Assembly: GCA_963831535.1 (NCBI GenBank)
Contig: CAWHQP010000001.1
Location: 329,601 to 393,600, forward strand
Direction of reading: 5' to 3'
DNA length: 64,000 bases
From: Bog-756 sp963831535
Lineage (GTDB): Bacteria; Actinomycetota; Acidimicrobiia; Acidimicrobiales; RAAP-2
Shown here: piece by piece, positions 63,119 to 64,000 of the stretch
How positions within the stretch are numbered: position 1 is the first letter of the stretch
How the letters are laid out: every line of letters starts with the position of its first letter
Translations under genes and position numbers: made by a program
The notes under the pieces: generated by a model
Seen by the model: only the letters and a program-made list of their open reading frames with translations
The model's database searches: none
Told to the model about the DNA's origin: nothing

Positions 63119-64000
63119 TCATGTGGTCGGGACCACCACGTCCTGGCCGGCGGCCAGCCCCGAGCCGGTGACCTGCACCAGCCCGTCGGCGTCGTCGAAC
63201 AGGCCGAGCGAGACCGCCACGAGATGGTTGGTCCCGCCGGCGCCGACGACCTCGACGGCGTAGCCACCGCCGGACTGGGCCAGCAGCGCGGTCACCGGCA
63301 CCACCAGGGCGTTGGGCACGCTGGCGGTGGTGATGCCGACCTGCACCGGGGCCTGATCCCAGGTGCCCGTGGCGGCCGGGTCAGACGGGGTGACGTCCAC
63401 GGTGATGGTCGGGGTGCTGCTCCCCGAGCTGCCCGAGGAGCAGGTGTCCGTTCCCGGCGCGGCGGAGCTCGAGCCCGACCCGCCGGACCCGGAGCTCGAC
63501 GGGCAGGTGGCGACCGTCCCCACCGAGGAGACGACACCGGGGGTGGTCTGGTTGTTGGGCAGGGTGATGCTCACCTTGTCCCCGACCGCCACATCGGTCT
63601 GCTGGGAGGCGTCCAGCGCCACCTGCACCTGGCGGGTGGTCGAGGTGCCCTGCAGCACCGTCTGGCCGGTCTGGGCGCTGCCCCCGAGCTGGGCCGACAC
63701 GGTCGTCACCCGCACCGCGGTGGGTTCGAACACCGCCTGGCCAAGAGTCAGCGTGCCGTTCTGGGTCACCCCCAGTGCGGCCTGCAGCTTCTCCACGGCC
63801 GCGGCGGTGGCCGACCCGAAGGAGGCGGACGTTGGGCTCAGCTGAGTCGCGGTGGCGTAGCCGAGCGCGACCAGATCCGCGTTGAGCTCGGCCACGTCGG
63901 GGCCGGTCGCGCCTGCCGACAGGGTCCGATAGGCGGGTGTCGAGCCGTACAGCAACACCACCGGGCTGTCGTTCACCCGGTAGAGCACCTGACCCTGGGT
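63119..64000 (-). CDS. Periplasmic adaptor-like protein with peptidoglycan-binding domain, 5' partial
   Basis: Runs off the right edge; 293 residues visible. GATGPDVAELNADLVALGYATATQLSPTSASFGSATAAAVEKLQAALG is a PG_binding_1 domain. After it come VRVTTVSAQLGGSAQTGQTVLQG and VALDASQQTDVAVGDKVSITLPNNQ, of HlyD/MacA-like beta-barrel type, a Ser/Gly-rich loop with two Cys, and a C-terminal membrane-proximal part (VVPVTALLAQSGGGYAVEVVG). It would be the adaptor of the MacB exporter downstream, the usual three-gene order. Confidence 0.8.
   Translation of the reverse strand, partial: TQGQVLYRVNDSPVVLLYGSTPAYRTLSAGATGPDVAELNADLVALGYATATQLSPTSASFGSATAAAVEKLQAALGVTQNGTLTLGQAVFEPTAVRVTTVSAQLGGSAQTGQTVLQGTSTTRQVQVALDASQQTDVAVGDKVSITLPNNQTTPGVVSSVGTVATCPSSSGSGGSGSSSAAPGTDTCSSGSSGSSTPTITVDVTPSDPAATGTWDQAPVQVGITTASVPNALVVPVTALLAQSGGGYAVEVVGAGGTNHLVAVSLGLFDDADGLVQVTGSGLAAGQDVVVPTT

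Overview
The window reads as a high-GC actinobacterial chromosome segment, most likely from an uncultivated Acidimicrobiia-type lineage. This placement is an inference. It rests on the codon bias, a full NuoA-N complex I operon next to a geranylgeranyl/menaquinone reductase-type flavoprotein, Rex beside a heme operon, mycothiol glycosyltransferase MshA, nickel superoxide dismutase, an RsiG-type anti-sigma factor, and a secreted protein with GYWMVASDGGIF-type propeller repeats. No rRNA or single-copy phylogenetic marker is available here to fix the taxon.

Layout. 1-1.6 kb: the 3' part of a GGDEF-EAL cyclic-di-GMP protein and a LapA-like membrane protein. 1.7-18.3 kb: nuoABCDEFGHIJKLMN on the minus strand, almost every junction being a stop/start overlap. 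18.4-19.8 kb: a divergent geranylgeranyl reductase family flavoprotein. 19.8-23.6 kb: two paralogous membrane proteins of unknown function with the same three-part build. 23.7-31 kb: rex, hemA, hemC, cobA, hemD, hemB, hemL. 31-36.8 kb: a SAM-hydrolase family protein, proC, a YbjN-like protein, mshA, an XRE regulator, rsiG, and divergent sodX and sodN. The order proC/mshA/YbjN/hem recalls the mycobacterial chromosome.

36.9-42 kb is accessory in look: a secreted repeat protein, a methyltransferase, a decayed IS30 transposase beside a truncated DUF2510-type gene, and a DUF427 protein. 42-54.4 kb carries metabolic and regulatory genes: SDR and VOC proteins, an oxidoreductase with its TetR regulator and a perfect palindromic operator candidate, an ECF42-type sigma factor with its DGPF/YCII partner, two amidohydrolases, an aldehyde dehydrogenase, a DksA/TraR-like zinc protein, a cysteine-desulfurase-like enzyme and a GNAT. 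At 54.5 kb a tRNA-Lys(UUU) is followed at once by a tyrosine integrase and an excisionase-like protein, marking an integrative-element site. Beyond it lie a non-coding stretch bounded by inverted repeats, a truncated Hen1 RNA-repair methyltransferase, a DinB protein, a MarR-YCII fusion with a 26-bp palindromic operator candidate, a PPOX flavoprotein, an ECF sigma factor, and a MacB-type ABC exporter locus that runs off the right edge.

Several genes that should be intact carry single-base frameshifts (GGDEF-EAL, nuoN twice, nuoM, membrane paralog 1, GNAT, and several in the MacB locus). Many sit in G/C runs. They look more like consensus sequencing errors in a draft assembly than biology, and each affected entry says so. 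Most genes here are core metabolism. The least explained items are the tripartite paralog pair, the two-motif RsiG, the MarR-YCII fusion, and the integrase-side region with inverted repeats and a hen1 remnant.
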